From Holophagales bacterium UBA5704 (GTDB lineage: Bacteria; Acidobacteriota; Thermoanaerobaculia; Multivoradales; UBA5704): 15,686 nt of DNA. Both the position numbers and the translations under genes were made by a program. How positions within the stretch are numbered: position 1 is the stretch's first letter; each line of letters starts with the position of its first letter. The notes under the pieces are model-generated. The model had not been told where the DNA came from. It saw only the letters and a program-made list of their open reading frames with translations, and searched no databases. The stretch lies in contig DIHE01000160.1 of the NCBI GenBank assembly GCA_002420005.1, positions 1 to 15,686 on the forward strand, written 5' to 3'. Shown one piece after another: positions 5,457 to 15,218 of the stretch.

Positions 5457-8400
5457 TCAAGGCGTAGGATACCCCGTCACGACCAGGAAGCCGGGCAGGC
5501 CGGGTTTCGTCGATCCCTGGAGCACCAGGGTCACGTTGTTCGCCGCCGCCGGACCCGCCGCGTCGCGCTGCAGGACGGAGCCCACCGGATTGGCGAAGGT
5601 CTTCTTGAGCACCAGGCGCTGGCCCGGCCGCAGCGACGAGATCTGGCTCTTGTTGTCGTTGATGATCTCCTGCACCGCCTGCTCCGCGGTCGGCAGGTCG
5701 GTGAAGGTGGAGGCGGCGCTGATCTTCTCCTTCGCCAGACGATCCGCCAGGTCCTGCTCGGATTTGCCGACGTGGCGCTGGATCAGGTGCCCACCTTCCT
5801 TCTCATGGGTCTCCAGGGAGCCGGCCGCGGCGGTGTCCGCCTCGGAACCGGAGCCCGCCTCGGACATCTGTTGGCTGGCAGGCGCCGGGCCGGCCTTGCG
5901 CGGGGCCGGGGTCGGAGCCTCCATCTCCGGCGCCTGGTTGGCCTCCGGATCGCTCTCTTCGAGGCCGAGGAAGTCCGTGCGGTTGGTCGGGCTGTTGGCG
6001 GCGTAGGCGTAGATGCGGCCGGGCAGACGGAACGGGCCGTCGGACAGGTCGGGCGCGGTGAGCCTCCCGGTGTCCAGCATCCCTTCGAGGATCGGGTCGG
6101 GGCTGATCCACTGCCCCTGCCGGCCGTCGTAGTAGCGCAGGCCGAAGTAGGAGAGGCCGGTCTCTTCGTCCAGCTCCTTGCCGCTGAACAGGTACGGCGT
6201 GCTCTCGCTCTGCGAGCGCTCGTCGGCCCAGATCTCGCCGCCCGGGAAGTATTCCAGGTGCTGCCAGGCCTTGCCGAGCGGATCGGTGACGAAGTGGGTC
6301 GAGCCGAGGTGGTCCGGGTGGTAGAAGTAGAGCTTCTCCGCGTTGGGATTCGGGCTCGACGACACCTTGGTGGTGAGGCGGACGTCGTCGGCGAAGACGT
6401 GCTTGCTGGCGATCGCGCCGTTGCGCACCGCGTACCACTTGTTGACGTAGATCGTCTCGCCGTTCTGGCCCGCCTTGTTGGTGCGGGTGCCGGCGTCGTC
6501 GTAGAGGAAGCGGGTGGTCTGGCCGTTGTCGGCCGCGGCGGCGAGGCGGTTCTCCTCGTTCCAGGTGAGCGTGCGGCGGGTGCCGTTGTGGTCGTGGTCC
6601 CAGCCGGTCTGGTTGCCGTTCAGGTCGTAGTGGAAGGTGCGCTCACCCAGGTGGGCGGGCGCGTGCGGGTGCGCTGCGTCGTAGGTGTAGGACCAGTTGT
6701 AGGTGGTCTTCAGCTGCGGCTGTGCCTTGCCGCCGTGGGCGATCTCATGGAGCTGGTTTTTGGCGAGGAGGTTGCCGCCCTCGTCATAGGCCAGGGTGAG
6801 GTTGTAGGTGGACACCTGGTTGGGCACCGAGCGCCAGGATCCCTGCGCCGACACGAGCTGGTAGAGGTCGTCGTAGCCGAAGGTCTGGACGGCGGGGCCG
6901 CCGAGCTCCTTCGGGCGTCCCGGCGGCAGATTGTTCTGCAGCGAGAGCAGGTTGCCGGTCAGGTCGCGGCCATAGGCGAGGTCCTGGATCTTGCGGCCGC
7001 CGGCCTCCACGGTGTTGAGGGCGGCGAGCTCGCGGGACTGCGCGTCATACGTCCAGCGGCTCTCCACGCCGTTGCCGTAGACCGTGCGGACGCGCTGGCC
7101 GAACTCGTCGTACCCCTGGTGGCGCAGGTACTCGAAGCGCACGCCCCCGTAGACGCCCGACGCGGTCTTGACCTTGCCGCCCGCGTCGTAGCCCCAGGTC
7201 ACCACCTCGCCGTCCGGATAGGTCATGTCGAGCAGGCGCTGGAAGCTGTCGTAGTGGAAGCGCGTGGTGTACGGCCCCTTCGGGCTGACGCCGTTGAGCG
7301 CCGTGGCGGTGCGCACGGTCTGGGTGAGCTCGCCGAGGCGGCCATAGGAGCGCTGCTCGACGCCGGATTCGCCGGTCACCGTGGCGACGCGGTCGGCGCG
7401 GTTGTCCGGCGCGCCGGGGCCGCCCCAGGTGAAGACCACGTCGGTCGAGGCCGGGTAGTCGATGCGGTCGAGGCGATGGAAGGTCCGCAGGTAGCGGATC
7501 TGCTGCCCCTGCGCCGCGAGGTTGGCGGTGATCTTCGCCCCCAGGTCGCCCGCGGGGGTGTAGCGCAGCTCGGTGCGGCCGGAGTCCGGCGCGTCGACCA
7601 CCACGTTGCGGCCGAGGGTGTCGTACTCCGCCCGGGTCACGTGGCCGTGCGGATCGGTGACCGCGGTGACCTGCGACAGGGCGTCGTAGGCGTAGCGGGT
7701 GAGGAGCGTCCGCTGCGAGCCGGCGATGGTGTTCGTCTGCCGCACGCCGACCACGTTGTCGTCGACGTCGGCGAAGAACAGGGTGGCGCGGCCGTTGGGA
7801 TCGATGCGGTTGTGGGAGTGGTAGTCGACCCCGTCGAGGGTCGAGAAGCCGTACTCCATGCGGGTCGCCGCACCGTGCGGGAAGCGGGCCTCGATCACCC
7901 GGTCGAGGACGTCGTAGGTGTAGCGCGTGGCGTTCTGGAGCGGCACGTTGACGAACGCCGTCAGGGCGCCGGTGTCGAACACCGGCTGCCCCTGGGCGGC
8001 GAGACGGCCGAGGGCGTCGAACTCGACGCGCCCGCTCACCCGCAGGCCGGTGCGGGTGGAGGTGCCGTTGCCGAGGTCGAGCTCGGCGTCGTCCTTGGTC
8101 TGCAGCGTCCGGCCGAGGCCGTCGATGAAGACCGCGGTGTCGATGGTGTCACCGCGCACGGCGTCCTTGTGGTGGGCCACCGCCCAGGCCGGGCGCGCCG
8201 TGGGGTCGTACTCGAAGGTGAGGGTCGGGCTCGCGTCGGTGTCGTAGGGTCCGACGACGCGGATCAGGCGGCCGAAGCCGTCGTAGGTCTGGCGGATCGT
8301 CTGGCCGTTCTTGTCGACCGTCTCGGCGATCTTGCCGTGCTTCAGGTTCCAGGAGAAGGCGCTGGTGTAGCCGAAGCTGTCGCTCACCTGCGCGGGCCAG

Positions 8401-11400
8401 GTCTGCGTCGCCGCATCCCAGGCGAAGGTCGAGGTGAAGCCGGTGGGGTCTTGCGAGGTGAGCAGGTTGCCCACCGCGTCATAGGCGAACGTCCACACCG
8501 CGTTGCGGTTGCCGGTGTAGGGCGCGCCGGTGTCCGGGGCCTTGCCGCCGACCAGGACCTGCTCCAGGCGGACCAGGTCGCCCAGGGCGTCATAGCTGCC
8601 CAGCCGCTCGCGCAGCAGGCGGCCGGCGCCGTCGCGGACCTCCAGATGCGAGGGCTGGATCACGTAGGTCTGCGGATCGACGTGATAGGCCAGCGAGGCC
8701 ACCGCGTCGTCGTCCGCTCCCGGATCGGCGGCGTCGCGGAAAGCGATGACTCCGCCGACCACATCGTAGTTCCAGCTCTGCGCCGTGCTGATGCGCGCGG
8801 CGCCGGTGCCCTCGTAGAAGGCGGTCTCCTCGCGCACCTTGGCCGGGAACACCGACCCCGGCGCCACGGAGCGCGGATCGTACTCGGTGGTGACGACCCG
8901 GAAGGTGCGGCCGTTGCCGTCGGCCAGCTCTTCGCGGTAGGGCAGACGGCGGCGGTAGAAGTCCTGGTTGTGGTACCGCCGGTCGATCGTCGAGCCGTCG
9001 GGGCGGGTCGTCTTCACCCGGGCGAAGCCATACGGCTCGCGCTCCCCACGGTCGTGGTAGCTCTCATCGAAGTAGTCGTAGCGGGTGGTGTAGGCGTTGC
9101 CGCGGCCGTCGGTCTCGACGACCTGGGCGAGGACCCACTGGGCATTGGGCATGTCCACCTTGCGCTGGCCGTCCACCGAACGGCCGACGCGGTTGCCCTG
9201 GCGCGCATAGGTGAGCGTGAAGCCGCTGCCGAGCGGGCGGCGCACCGCGGTGAGCAGGTTCGACTGCACCGCCTGGTTCAGCTTCACGTAGACGTTCGGG
9301 TCGTTGTACTTCTTGAGCACGTGGTCCGGCAAACCGTCGCCGTCCAAGTCCTGGAAGGTGAGCTGCATGCCGCCGCCATTGCCGTCGATCTGGCCGGAGA
9401 TCTCCAGCTGGACGCCGACCACGGCGAGCGAGAGGCAGGTCTGGAAGCCGAGCGAGACGTTGGCCGCGATGTTGCCGTTGTAGCTGATCGCGTCGAGGCA
9501 GCGCATCACCTCGGGGATCACGTAGCCGGTGCCCAGCGGCGTGGACCAGCCCGGAGCCGGCCAGAGCTGCTCCAGACCCCAGCCGTCGCCCTGGTTGAGC
9601 TTGACGCGGAAGTAACCCTCGTCCTGCTCCTTGGCCACGTGGTCGGCGAGGCCGTCGCCGTTCACGTCGATCATCTGGACCAGGGTGCGCGCCAAGGTGT
9701 TGGAGCCGCCGCCGCCCAGAGGACCGAAGGAGAAGCCGGCGGTGAAGCCGGAGCTGCGGGTGAACGACAGGGCGTTCGGCGAGGCGACCGGGATCTGGCT
9801 CAGGATCGCCCCGAGACCGTTGACCACGTCGAGGCAGCCGCCGACGCCGGAATCGACGTCGGAGTCGAGCCAGCTCGGCAACGGCCAGATCTCGGGCGCG
9901 CCGAAGCGGTAGCCGAGGTTGAGCTGCACCAGCACGCCCTGCGCGTTCGAGGGCATGGCGACGCGATCCGGCAGGCCGTCCCCGTTGACGTCGATCAGGT
10001 CGTAGCGCGTCTGGGAGAGCGACACGGTGGTGCCGATCGAGGGCAAGGTGCTGGCGACGGATTTGACCTTGCCGCCGCCGCTCGCCTTGCTGAAGATCGT
10101 GCCGAGGCCGACCGTCGCGCTGACGTTGCTGTTGTCCGACCGGCGCACCGCCGTGGCGAGGCCGGGGAACCCTTGCAGGCTGTTGAAGCCGCTGCGCCCG
10201 TTGGAGAACCGCACGCCGTCACCCGACACCTGGTCGGGGTAGCGGTCGCCGTTCATGTCGAGCAGGTCGATCTCGGAGAGGCTGTCCCCGAAGTTGAAGC
10301 CGAGGCTCACAAAGGCCGAGATGCTGCCTCCCCCGGTGCGGCCGGTGGTCTTGCGCAGCACGTCGAGCCCGCCTCCCCCACCGGAGGCGCCGGAGGCCTT
10401 GTCGAGGTTGCCGGCGGCGTTGCTGCCCTGCCGCGACGGCTTGACCCCTTCCGCGGCCATGTAGAGATCGAAGCCGCCCGCGGTCCACGCCGCCTCGGAG
10501 ACGCCGGTCGCCCCCTCCCAGTGGGAAACGGCGAGGATGAAGTCCGGTGGGTTGGGATCGTCGGTCTCCGGATCGACCTCGGTCGAGGGGAGATCCAGGC
10601 CCGACTCGCTGAAGTCCTTGTTGCCGTTCCATTCGCCGTACGACCAGCCATGCCAGCCGCCGGACATCGCCTCGTCCTCCGGCTCGGCCAGGGTGCGGGC
10701 GTTGACCGGCAGGGAGTCGGACTGGTTGTCGGCGGTGGTGGTCGCCGCCAGCGTGCCGGAGCCGCCGAGCGCGGTGACGAACAGCCGGTCTCCCGCGGCG
10801 GCCTCCACCGCGAGATCGAAGCTCGCCGAGCCGGACGCGGCGCGCCGGTCATAGAGGCGGTGGACACCCTGGACGTAGAGGACCGTGTCATCGCCGGACC
10901 ACTCGACGTGCAGGTTGCCGTCCCAATCCGCCGGCACGGTCCACGAGACGGTGGGCTCGTCCGCCGGCTCCAGCTGGGGCACGGCGAATTCGACCTGCGC
11001 CTTCTGCGGCTGCCGCAGCGCCTCGGGCTGGTCGCCGTTGAGCGTGATCTGCGGCGTCCAGCGCACGCGCTCCGGATCGACCGGGGTGTTCGTAGTGACC
11101 CGGAGGAGCAGGCGGTCCTCCTTCGCGACCGGGATCGCCGGAATCTCCTCGAAGCTCCCCTGCTCGTCCGCGGCATAGGTGCGCTCGTAGACGGGGTTGT
11201 CGTCGTCGCCGTTCTTGATCACCTGCACCGTCACGGCGTCCGAGGTGGCCTGCTTGACGACCGCGCCCTGCACCTGGGCCGAGCCGTTGCCGGTGGCCAG
11301 CCAGGTGGTGCCCGGCGGGCCGGCGAGCCGGAAGTCCTCGCCGCCGTCGAACACCCAGACCTTCGAGCCCCAGGGCTCGAGAGCCGCGGCGTCCTCGCCG

Positions 11401-14400
11401 GTGTAGGTGGCGCGCGGCGCCCACAGCAGGGCGTCGGCGCTCGTCTCGCGGATGGAATGCGCCAGGAAGTAGAGACGGTCGCCGGCCTGCACGGTCAGGT
11501 CCAGACCCGCGCCGCAGCCGTCGCCGGAGGCGGGCACGCACGGCGCCACGTCACCGGCCGCGAACGTCCGCTGCCAGATGCGGTTGTTGTTGTGGAAGAT
11601 CTGCACCCGCACGCCGTCGCCGCCCGCCTGCTTCTTCTGGATGGCGCCGTCGAGCGTGACGGAGCCGGCGAAGGGCAGGTCGAGCCGGCGCAGGGCGTCG
11701 GAGAGCCGCAGGGCCGAGAGGACCTCCGACTCCTCCTCGGCTCTCCCCAGATTGAGCCCGGTGGAGTCGAAGCCGCCCCAGTTGGAGGCCGCCTGGAAGG
11801 TCGATCCGTCGTTCAGCCGGGTGTGGAAGCCGCCGTCGGCCCCCACCAGGTCCGGGAAGCCGTCGCCGTTGATGTCGAGGAAGCTGCGGTCCTCGTTGGC
11901 ATGGCTGTAGACGAAGTTCCCGCTCCCCGAGATCGGCACCTTGCCGCTGATGTCGGCCCGGAAGCCGCCGGAGAGGTCGAAGGTGAACTCCAGCGTGCGG
12001 CCGATGTCGCTGACCCCGGACATGGAGGACGACTGGAACGAGCCGCGGCGGTTGAGGTCCACCGTGCCCTGGTCGTCGATCCGGTCGGGCAGGCCGTCGC
12101 CGTTGACGTCGAGGAAGTTGGCCAGCTCGGTCGTGCCGGAGACCGTGCCGCCCACCTGGATGCCGACGAGGGGCATGCAGGACGGGGGTCCCAGGCCGGC
12201 GTACACATGGACGCCGCCGCCGATGTTGAAGGAGGCGTTGCAGTCCTTGCCGCCGCCGATGCCGCTCCAGGTCTGGGTGGAGCTGAACGCCGGGGTGGCC
12301 TGGTGATAGTCGAACTCATGGCGGGCGAGCTCGCTCGCGCCGTCCTCGCCGGTCACTGCGAGCGCCGCCAGCACGGTCTTGCGGAAGTCGCCTTCGCGGT
12401 AGGCGAAGAGGTAGCGGCGCACCAGATCGCCGCCCGCCAGCACGTCCAGGTGGTGGAGGCGGCGGCGGGTGAGCACCTTGAAGCCGGAACGGCCCGAGGT
12501 GAAGCGATCCGGCCGCTGCTGGCCGTCATCGAGATAGAACCGCACCTGGTAGAAGCCGCCGCTCCCCTGCACGCCGGTCCAGGTGATGGCGGCCGGATAG
12601 ATCTGCACCCACGGCTCCGGGCTGTTGCCGGTGTCATGGGAGTAGGAGTAGTCGACGGTGTTGCCGTGCAGGTCGATCACCCGCTCCAGCAGCCACTGGA
12701 AGGTGTTGCCGGACAAGGGATCGGCGAGCCGGGCCTGGGCGGTCTGGCCGTAGATCGAGCGGACGCCGTCCTTCTCCGTGACCTCCCACCAATAGGTGGA
12801 GGGGCTGCTCCCGCGGCGCACGATGCGCTGGAAGCCGCCCTCCACCCGGCGGGTGAAGAAGCGGTCCGCCTGGCGCGGCGCCGGATTCGCCGGATCGGCC
12901 ACCGGCGCGAGCTGCTCGCCCTCGATCGTGTAGGTCTCGGTCTCGCGGGCGCCGTCATAGCGCGGCACGCCGAACAGGGTCGAGATCTCGATCGACGGCA
13001 GCTTCAGGTCCCAGCCGAGGCCGAGCCAACCGTTGGCACCGCCGCTGTTGTAGGTGACCGCCAGGCTCGGCTGCAGGCCGCGGCGGCCTTTGGGGACCAT
13101 GATCGGATGGGTGAGCGAGGCGTCGCCGCCCGGCCCGCCTTCCGGAGCCTGGATCAGGACGATCTCCGCCCCCGGGTCCGCCTTGGCCAGCTCCTGGATG
13201 GAATTCGGGTTGAAGCTCGCCGCCGCCGGGTCCTCCGGCAGGGCGAGGGTGGCGTTGATGAAGTCGGTGAAGTGGTCCGTGGTGCTGACCACCGTCGCGC
13301 CGGCGATCTCCAGACGCGGCACGGCGATCCAGCGGCCGGTCTCCTGATCGAAGAAATAGGTCCGCACGTCGTCCGCGGTCATCCCTTCAGGAATCCGCTT
13401 CGGATCGAGCGGCAGGGTGAGGCGCAGGGGCTTCCGGAACTTCTGGCCGTGCGGGCCGAAGCGGAAGCCGCCGCCGCCGCGGGTGACGTTGGTCATCCCG
13501 GCGTCGAGCGCCGGCAGGTCCCCGGTGGCGAGGGCGCGCATCGTCACCTTGACGTCGCGGTCCACCGCACCGGCCGGAACCTCCAGGCGGGCACCGCGCA
13601 GAGCGAGCGTCTTCGCGGTGCCGGGCGCCACCCGGCGCTCGACCTCCGGCCCGTCGCCGCCTTCGCCCTCGTCGCCCTCCCGATCGGCCGCCCCGCGGCC
13701 GAGGAGGAGCGTACGGGTCACGCGTGCGCCATTCGGCCAGACCAGCTCCAGATGGAGCGGCCAGGCGCCCTCGACCCCTTCCGGCCGCGGGATCAGCACG
13801 CCCAGGGCGCCGTCCGCCGCGACCGCACCCGGAACCAGGATGCCGTCGACGAGGAGGGCCGGCGCACCGGAAACCCCGGCGGGACCCTGTGCAAAGCCGC
13901 GGACGTAGGCCCCCATCTCGGCCGGATCCCCGGCGGGCGGATGGGTCAGGGTCAGACGCGGTCCCTGGCGCGACCCCACCGGGCTCGCGAGCACCGCGGC
14001 CTCGGAGATCACACCGCCCTTCTCCGGAGAGCCGCCCTTCCAGGCCAGCACCACCGCCGCGGTGGCCGGCAGGTTCTCCGCGAGCGGCAACAGGTGCCGG
14101 CCCGGGGCGAGCGCGGCGAGGTCCACCGGCTCGCGCAGGGCCACCGTGCCACCCTCCGCCAGGCGGGCCACGGCGGAGAGCAGGCCCTCGGCGCGGCCGG
14201 CGAGCACGATTTCCAGGGCATAGGGCTGGGACGGCCGGGCGAGCGCCAGCTCCAGAGGCCGCCGTCCCGCCCAGGCCCGGCCGGAGGCCGTCCGGCCCGA
14301 CTCCTCGACGAGGACCAGCCGCAGATGGCGCACCTCATACGGCACCACCTCGGCGGCGGCAGCCCGGGCGCGCACCGTCTCACCGGACACGGCGTCCGGC

Positions 14401-15218
14401 AGCGCCTCGGCGCTCGCCGGAGCGAAGCGGATCTCGTTCACCCCGCGGCGCAGCCAGCGCGGATCGATCTCCTCCACCTGCGCCGCCCCCGCCGCGGTCG
14501 GAACCGCGCCGAAGCCTTGGAACGGATGCCCGTTGATCGAGCGCACCGCCTCGGTCCAGTGGGAGACACCGACCAGCTCATAGGAAAGGAAGGCCCGCGC
14601 CGCGGTCCCCGGATCGGCGGTCAGGCGGACCTGGATCGCACCGGCCGGCTCCTCCGCCTCGGCGGCCACCTGCACGGCGGCCGGAGCGCCGGAGAACGCC
14701 TGCTCGCCGGCCTCGGCGGATCGGGAGCTCCACAGCTCGATCTCCGGCAGCACCGCGCCGGCCACGGCCGGCTGCCAGTCCACCCGCAGAGCGCGGGTGA
14801 CGACCGGCTGCGGCACCTGGACGCGCTGCCAGCCCGCGGCGCGCGGCTCCAGCTCGAAGAGCAGGGCGGGCACACCGTCCTCCTCCGCCCACACCGTCAA
14901 CCGGCCGTCCGCCGGGCCGAACACACCGACCGCGGCGAGCGTCTCCGCCTTCCCGAGGACCAGGCGGACCCGGGAGGGCTCTTCCGCGCTCCCTTGGAAG
15001 CCCCGGCCGGTGTCGCCGTCGAAGAGGCGCCACGGGTCGGCGCTCCCCCCGCGCGGGCCGGCCGCACCACCGAGAAGCTCGATGCGGGCCGGCAAAGTTC
15101 TGGACAACGTTGAGGGCTCGGTTGTGCCCCCGAGGAACCCGCCGAGCTGGGCGAAAACGAGCCCGGCTCCGGCGAGAATCAGCGCAATGAGCGCGAAGCA
15201 CACGTGTCTTGGACGCAT
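5457..15218 (-). CDS. Giant secreted SpvB/TcB-Rhs polymorphic toxin with RNase A-like C-terminal tip
   Basis: This 3253-aa protein starts at ATG 15218, eight bases after AAAGGAGG (15227-15234). Residues 1-23 are a signal peptide ending VFA, so export is via Sec. No PAAR or T6SS N-domain is seen. Approximate order: F5/8-type-C-like region (45-170); ZU5-like domain (525-655, LEVPAGAVDRDV); SpvB domain (670-900, with LQPSLAVTYNS and GWLGLGWDL); six DxNGDG-type loops, probably FG-GAP/VCBS-like and calcium binding (near 1037, 1113, 1652, 1740, 1848, 1954); three inserted beta domains (about 1178, 1303, 1420); a TcdB-middle region (about 1990-2080, REPYGFARV); YD repeats (about 2200-2960); Rhs core (2964-3088, YFYHPDHLGS to DFLGL); a disordered Pro/Ala/Glu linker (3089-3141); and an RNase A-like toxin (3142-3253). 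By analogy with TcB/TcC and Rhs proteins, the YD/core part should form a beta-barrel shell that holds the toxin until delivery. The immunity gene follows. Confidence 0.93.
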   Translation of the reverse strand: MRPRHVCFALIALILAGAGLVFAQLGGFLGGTTEPSTLSRTLPARIELLGGAAGPRGGSADPWRLFDGDTGRGFQGSAEEPSRVRLVLGKAETLAAVGVFGPADGRLTVWAEEDGVPALLFELEPRAAGWQRVQVPQPVVTRALRVDWQPAVAGAVLPEIELWSSRSAEAGEQAFSGAPAAVQVAAEAEEPAGAIQVRLTADPGTAARAFLSYELVGVSHWTEAVRSINGHPFQGFGAVPTAAGAAQVEEIDPRWLRRGVNEIRFAPASAEALPDAVSGETVRARAAAAEVVPYEVRHLRLVLVEESGRTASGRAWAGRRPLELALARPSQPYALEIVLAGRAEGLLSAVARLAEGGTVALREPVDLAALAPGRHLLPLAENLPATAAVVLAWKGGSPEKGGVISEAAVLASPVGSRQGPRLTLTHPPAGDPAEMGAYVRGFAQGPAGVSGAPALLVDGILVPGAVAADGALGVLIPRPEGVEGAWPLHLELVWPNGARVTRTLLLGRGAADREGDEGEGGDGPEVERRVAPGTAKTLALRGARLEVPAGAVDRDVKVTMRALATGDLPALDAGMTNVTRGGGGFRFGPHGQKFRKPLRLTLPLDPKRIPEGMTADDVRTYFFDQETGRWIAVPRLEIAGATVVSTTDHFTDFINATLALPEDPAAASFNPNSIQELAKADPGAEIVLIQAPEGGPGGDASLTHPIMVPKGRRGLQPSLAVTYNSGGANGWLGLGWDLKLPSIEISTLFGVPRYDGARETETYTIEGEQLAPVADPANPAPRQADRFFTRRVEGGFQRIVRRGSSPSTYWWEVTEKDGVRSIYGQTAQARLADPLSGNTFQWLLERVIDLHGNTVDYSYSHDTGNSPEPWVQIYPAAITWTGVQGSGGFYQVRFYLDDGQQRPDRFTSGRSGFKVLTRRRLHHLDVLAGGDLVRRYLFAYREGDFRKTVLAALAVTGEDGASELARHEFDYHQATPAFSSTQTWSGIGGGKDCNASFNIGGGVHVYAGLGPPSCMPLVGIQVGGTVSGTTELANFLDVNGDGLPDRIDDQGTVDLNRRGSFQSSSMSGVSDIGRTLEFTFDLSGGFRADISGKVPISGSGNFVYSHANEDRSFLDINGDGFPDLVGADGGFHTRLNDGSTFQAASNWGGFDSTGLNLGRAEEESEVLSALRLSDALRRLDLPFAGSVTLDGAIQKKQAGGDGVRVQIFHNNNRIWQRTFAAGDVAPCVPASGDGCGAGLDLTVQAGDRLYFLAHSIRETSADALLWAPRATYTGEDAAALEPWGSKVWVFDGGEDFRLAGPPGTTWLATGNGSAQVQGAVVKQATSDAVTVQVIKNGDDDNPVYERTYAADEQGSFEEIPAIPVAKEDRLLLRVTTNTPVDPERVRWTPQITLNGDQPEALRQPQKAQVEFAVPQLEPADEPTVSWTVPADWDGNLHVEWSGDDTVLYVQGVHRLYDRRAASGSASFDLAVEAAAGDRLFVTALGGSGTLAATTTADNQSDSLPVNARTLAEPEDEAMSGGWHGWSYGEWNGNKDFSESGLDLPSTEVDPETDDPNPPDFILAVSHWEGATGVSEAAWTAGGFDLYMAAEGVKPSRQGSNAAGNLDKASGASGGGGGLDVLRKTTGRTGGGSISAFVSLGFNFGDSLSEIDLLDMNGDRYPDQVSGDGVRFSNGRSGFNSLQGFPGLATAVRRSDNSNVSATVGLGTIFSKASGGGKVKSVASTLPSIGTTVSLSQTRYDLIDVNGDGLPDRVAMPSNAQGVLVQLNLGYRFGAPEIWPLPSWLDSDVDSGVGGCLDVVNGLGAILSQIPVASPNALSFTRSSGFTAGFSFGPLGGGGSNTLARTLVQMIDVNGDGLADHVAKEQDEGYFRVKLNQGDGWGLEQLWPAPGWSTPLGTGYVIPEVMRCLDAISYNGNIAANVSLGFQTCLSLAVVGVQLEISGQIDGNGGGMQLTFQDLDGDGLPDHVLKKYNDPNVYVKLNQAVQSNLLTAVRRPLGSGFTLTYARQGNRVGRSVDGQRKVDMPNAQWVLAQVVETDGRGNAYTTRYDYFDESYHDRGEREPYGFARVKTTRPDGSTIDRRYHNQDFYRRRLPYREELADGNGRTFRVVTTEYDPRSVAPGSVFPAKVREETAFYEGTGAARISTAQSWNYDVVGGVIAFRDAADPGADDDAVASLAYHVDPQTYVIQPSHLEVRDGAGRLLRERLGSYDALGDLVRLEQVLVGGKAPDTGAPYTGNRNAVWTFAYDAVGNLLTSQDPTGFTSTFAWDAATQTWPAQVSDSFGYTSAFSWNLKHGKIAETVDKNGQTIRQTYDGFGRLIRVVGPYDTDASPTLTFEYDPTARPAWAVAHHKDAVRGDTIDTAVFIDGLGRTLQTKDDAELDLGNGTSTRTGLRVSGRVEFDALGRLAAQGQPVFDTGALTAFVNVPLQNATRYTYDVLDRVIEARFPHGAATRMEYGFSTLDGVDYHSHNRIDPNGRATLFFADVDDNVVGVRQTNTIAGSQRTLLTRYAYDALSQVTAVTDPHGHVTRAEYDTLGRNVVVDAPDSGRTELRYTPAGDLGAKITANLAAQGQQIRYLRTFHRLDRIDYPASTDVVFTWGGPGAPDNRADRVATVTGESGVEQRSYGRLGELTQTVRTATALNGVSPKGPYTTRFHYDSFQRLLDMTYPDGEVVTWGYDAGGKVKTASGVYGGVRFEYLRHQGYDEFGQRVRTVYGNGVESRWTYDAQSRELAALNTVEAGGRKIQDLAYGRDLTGNLLSLQNNLPPGRPKELGGPAVQTFGYDDLYQLVSAQGSWRSVPNQVSTYNLTLAYDEGGNLLAKNQLHEIAHGGKAQPQLKTTYNWSYTYDAAHPHAPAHLGERTFHYDLNGNQTGWDHDHNGTRRTLTWNEENRLAAAADNGQTTRFLYDDAGTRTNKAGQNGETIYVNKWYAVRNGAIASKHVFADDVRLTTKVSSSPNPNAEKLYFYHPDHLGSTHFVTDPLGKAWQHLEYFPGGEIWADERSQSESTPYLFSGKELDEETGLSYFGLRYYDGRQGQWISPDPILEGMLDTGRLTAPDLSDGPFRLPGRIYAYAANSPTNRTDFLGLEESDPEANQAPEMEAPTPAPRKAGPAPASQQMSEAGSGSEADTAAAGSLETHEKEGGHLIQRHVGKSEQDLADRLAKEKISAASTFTDLPTAEQAVQEIINDNKSQISSLRPGQRLVLKKTFANPVGSVLQRDAAGPAAANNVTLVLQGSTKPGLPGFLVVTGYPTP
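5460..5795 (-). other. C-terminal RNase A-like toxin domain of the Rhs protein
   Basis: The last 112 residues (3142-3253) run GGHLIQRHVGKSEQDLADRL, then ISAASTFTDLPTAEQAV, then VLKKTF, and end FLVVTGYPTP. This is the pattern of the bacterial CdiA-CT RNase A domain (PF18431), first characterised in a Yersinia kristensenii CDI toxin. As I recall it, the active site there is His-Arg-Thr-Tyr, with the His and Arg eleven residues apart and the Thr and Tyr two apart. Here H3149 and R3160 are eleven apart, and T3248 and Y3250 are two apart, so all four can be placed. The domain should cut cellular RNA. It follows a low-complexity linker after the Rhs core, the usual exchange point for toxin tips. 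Confidence 0.85.

Noticed and set aside
5772..15113. A 3113-codon open frame on the plus strand
   Set aside because: It lies wholly antisense to the rhs gene. Its Val/Gly/Arg/Ala-rich product lacks any domain, and GC-rich codon usage in rhs is enough to keep the opposite frame open.
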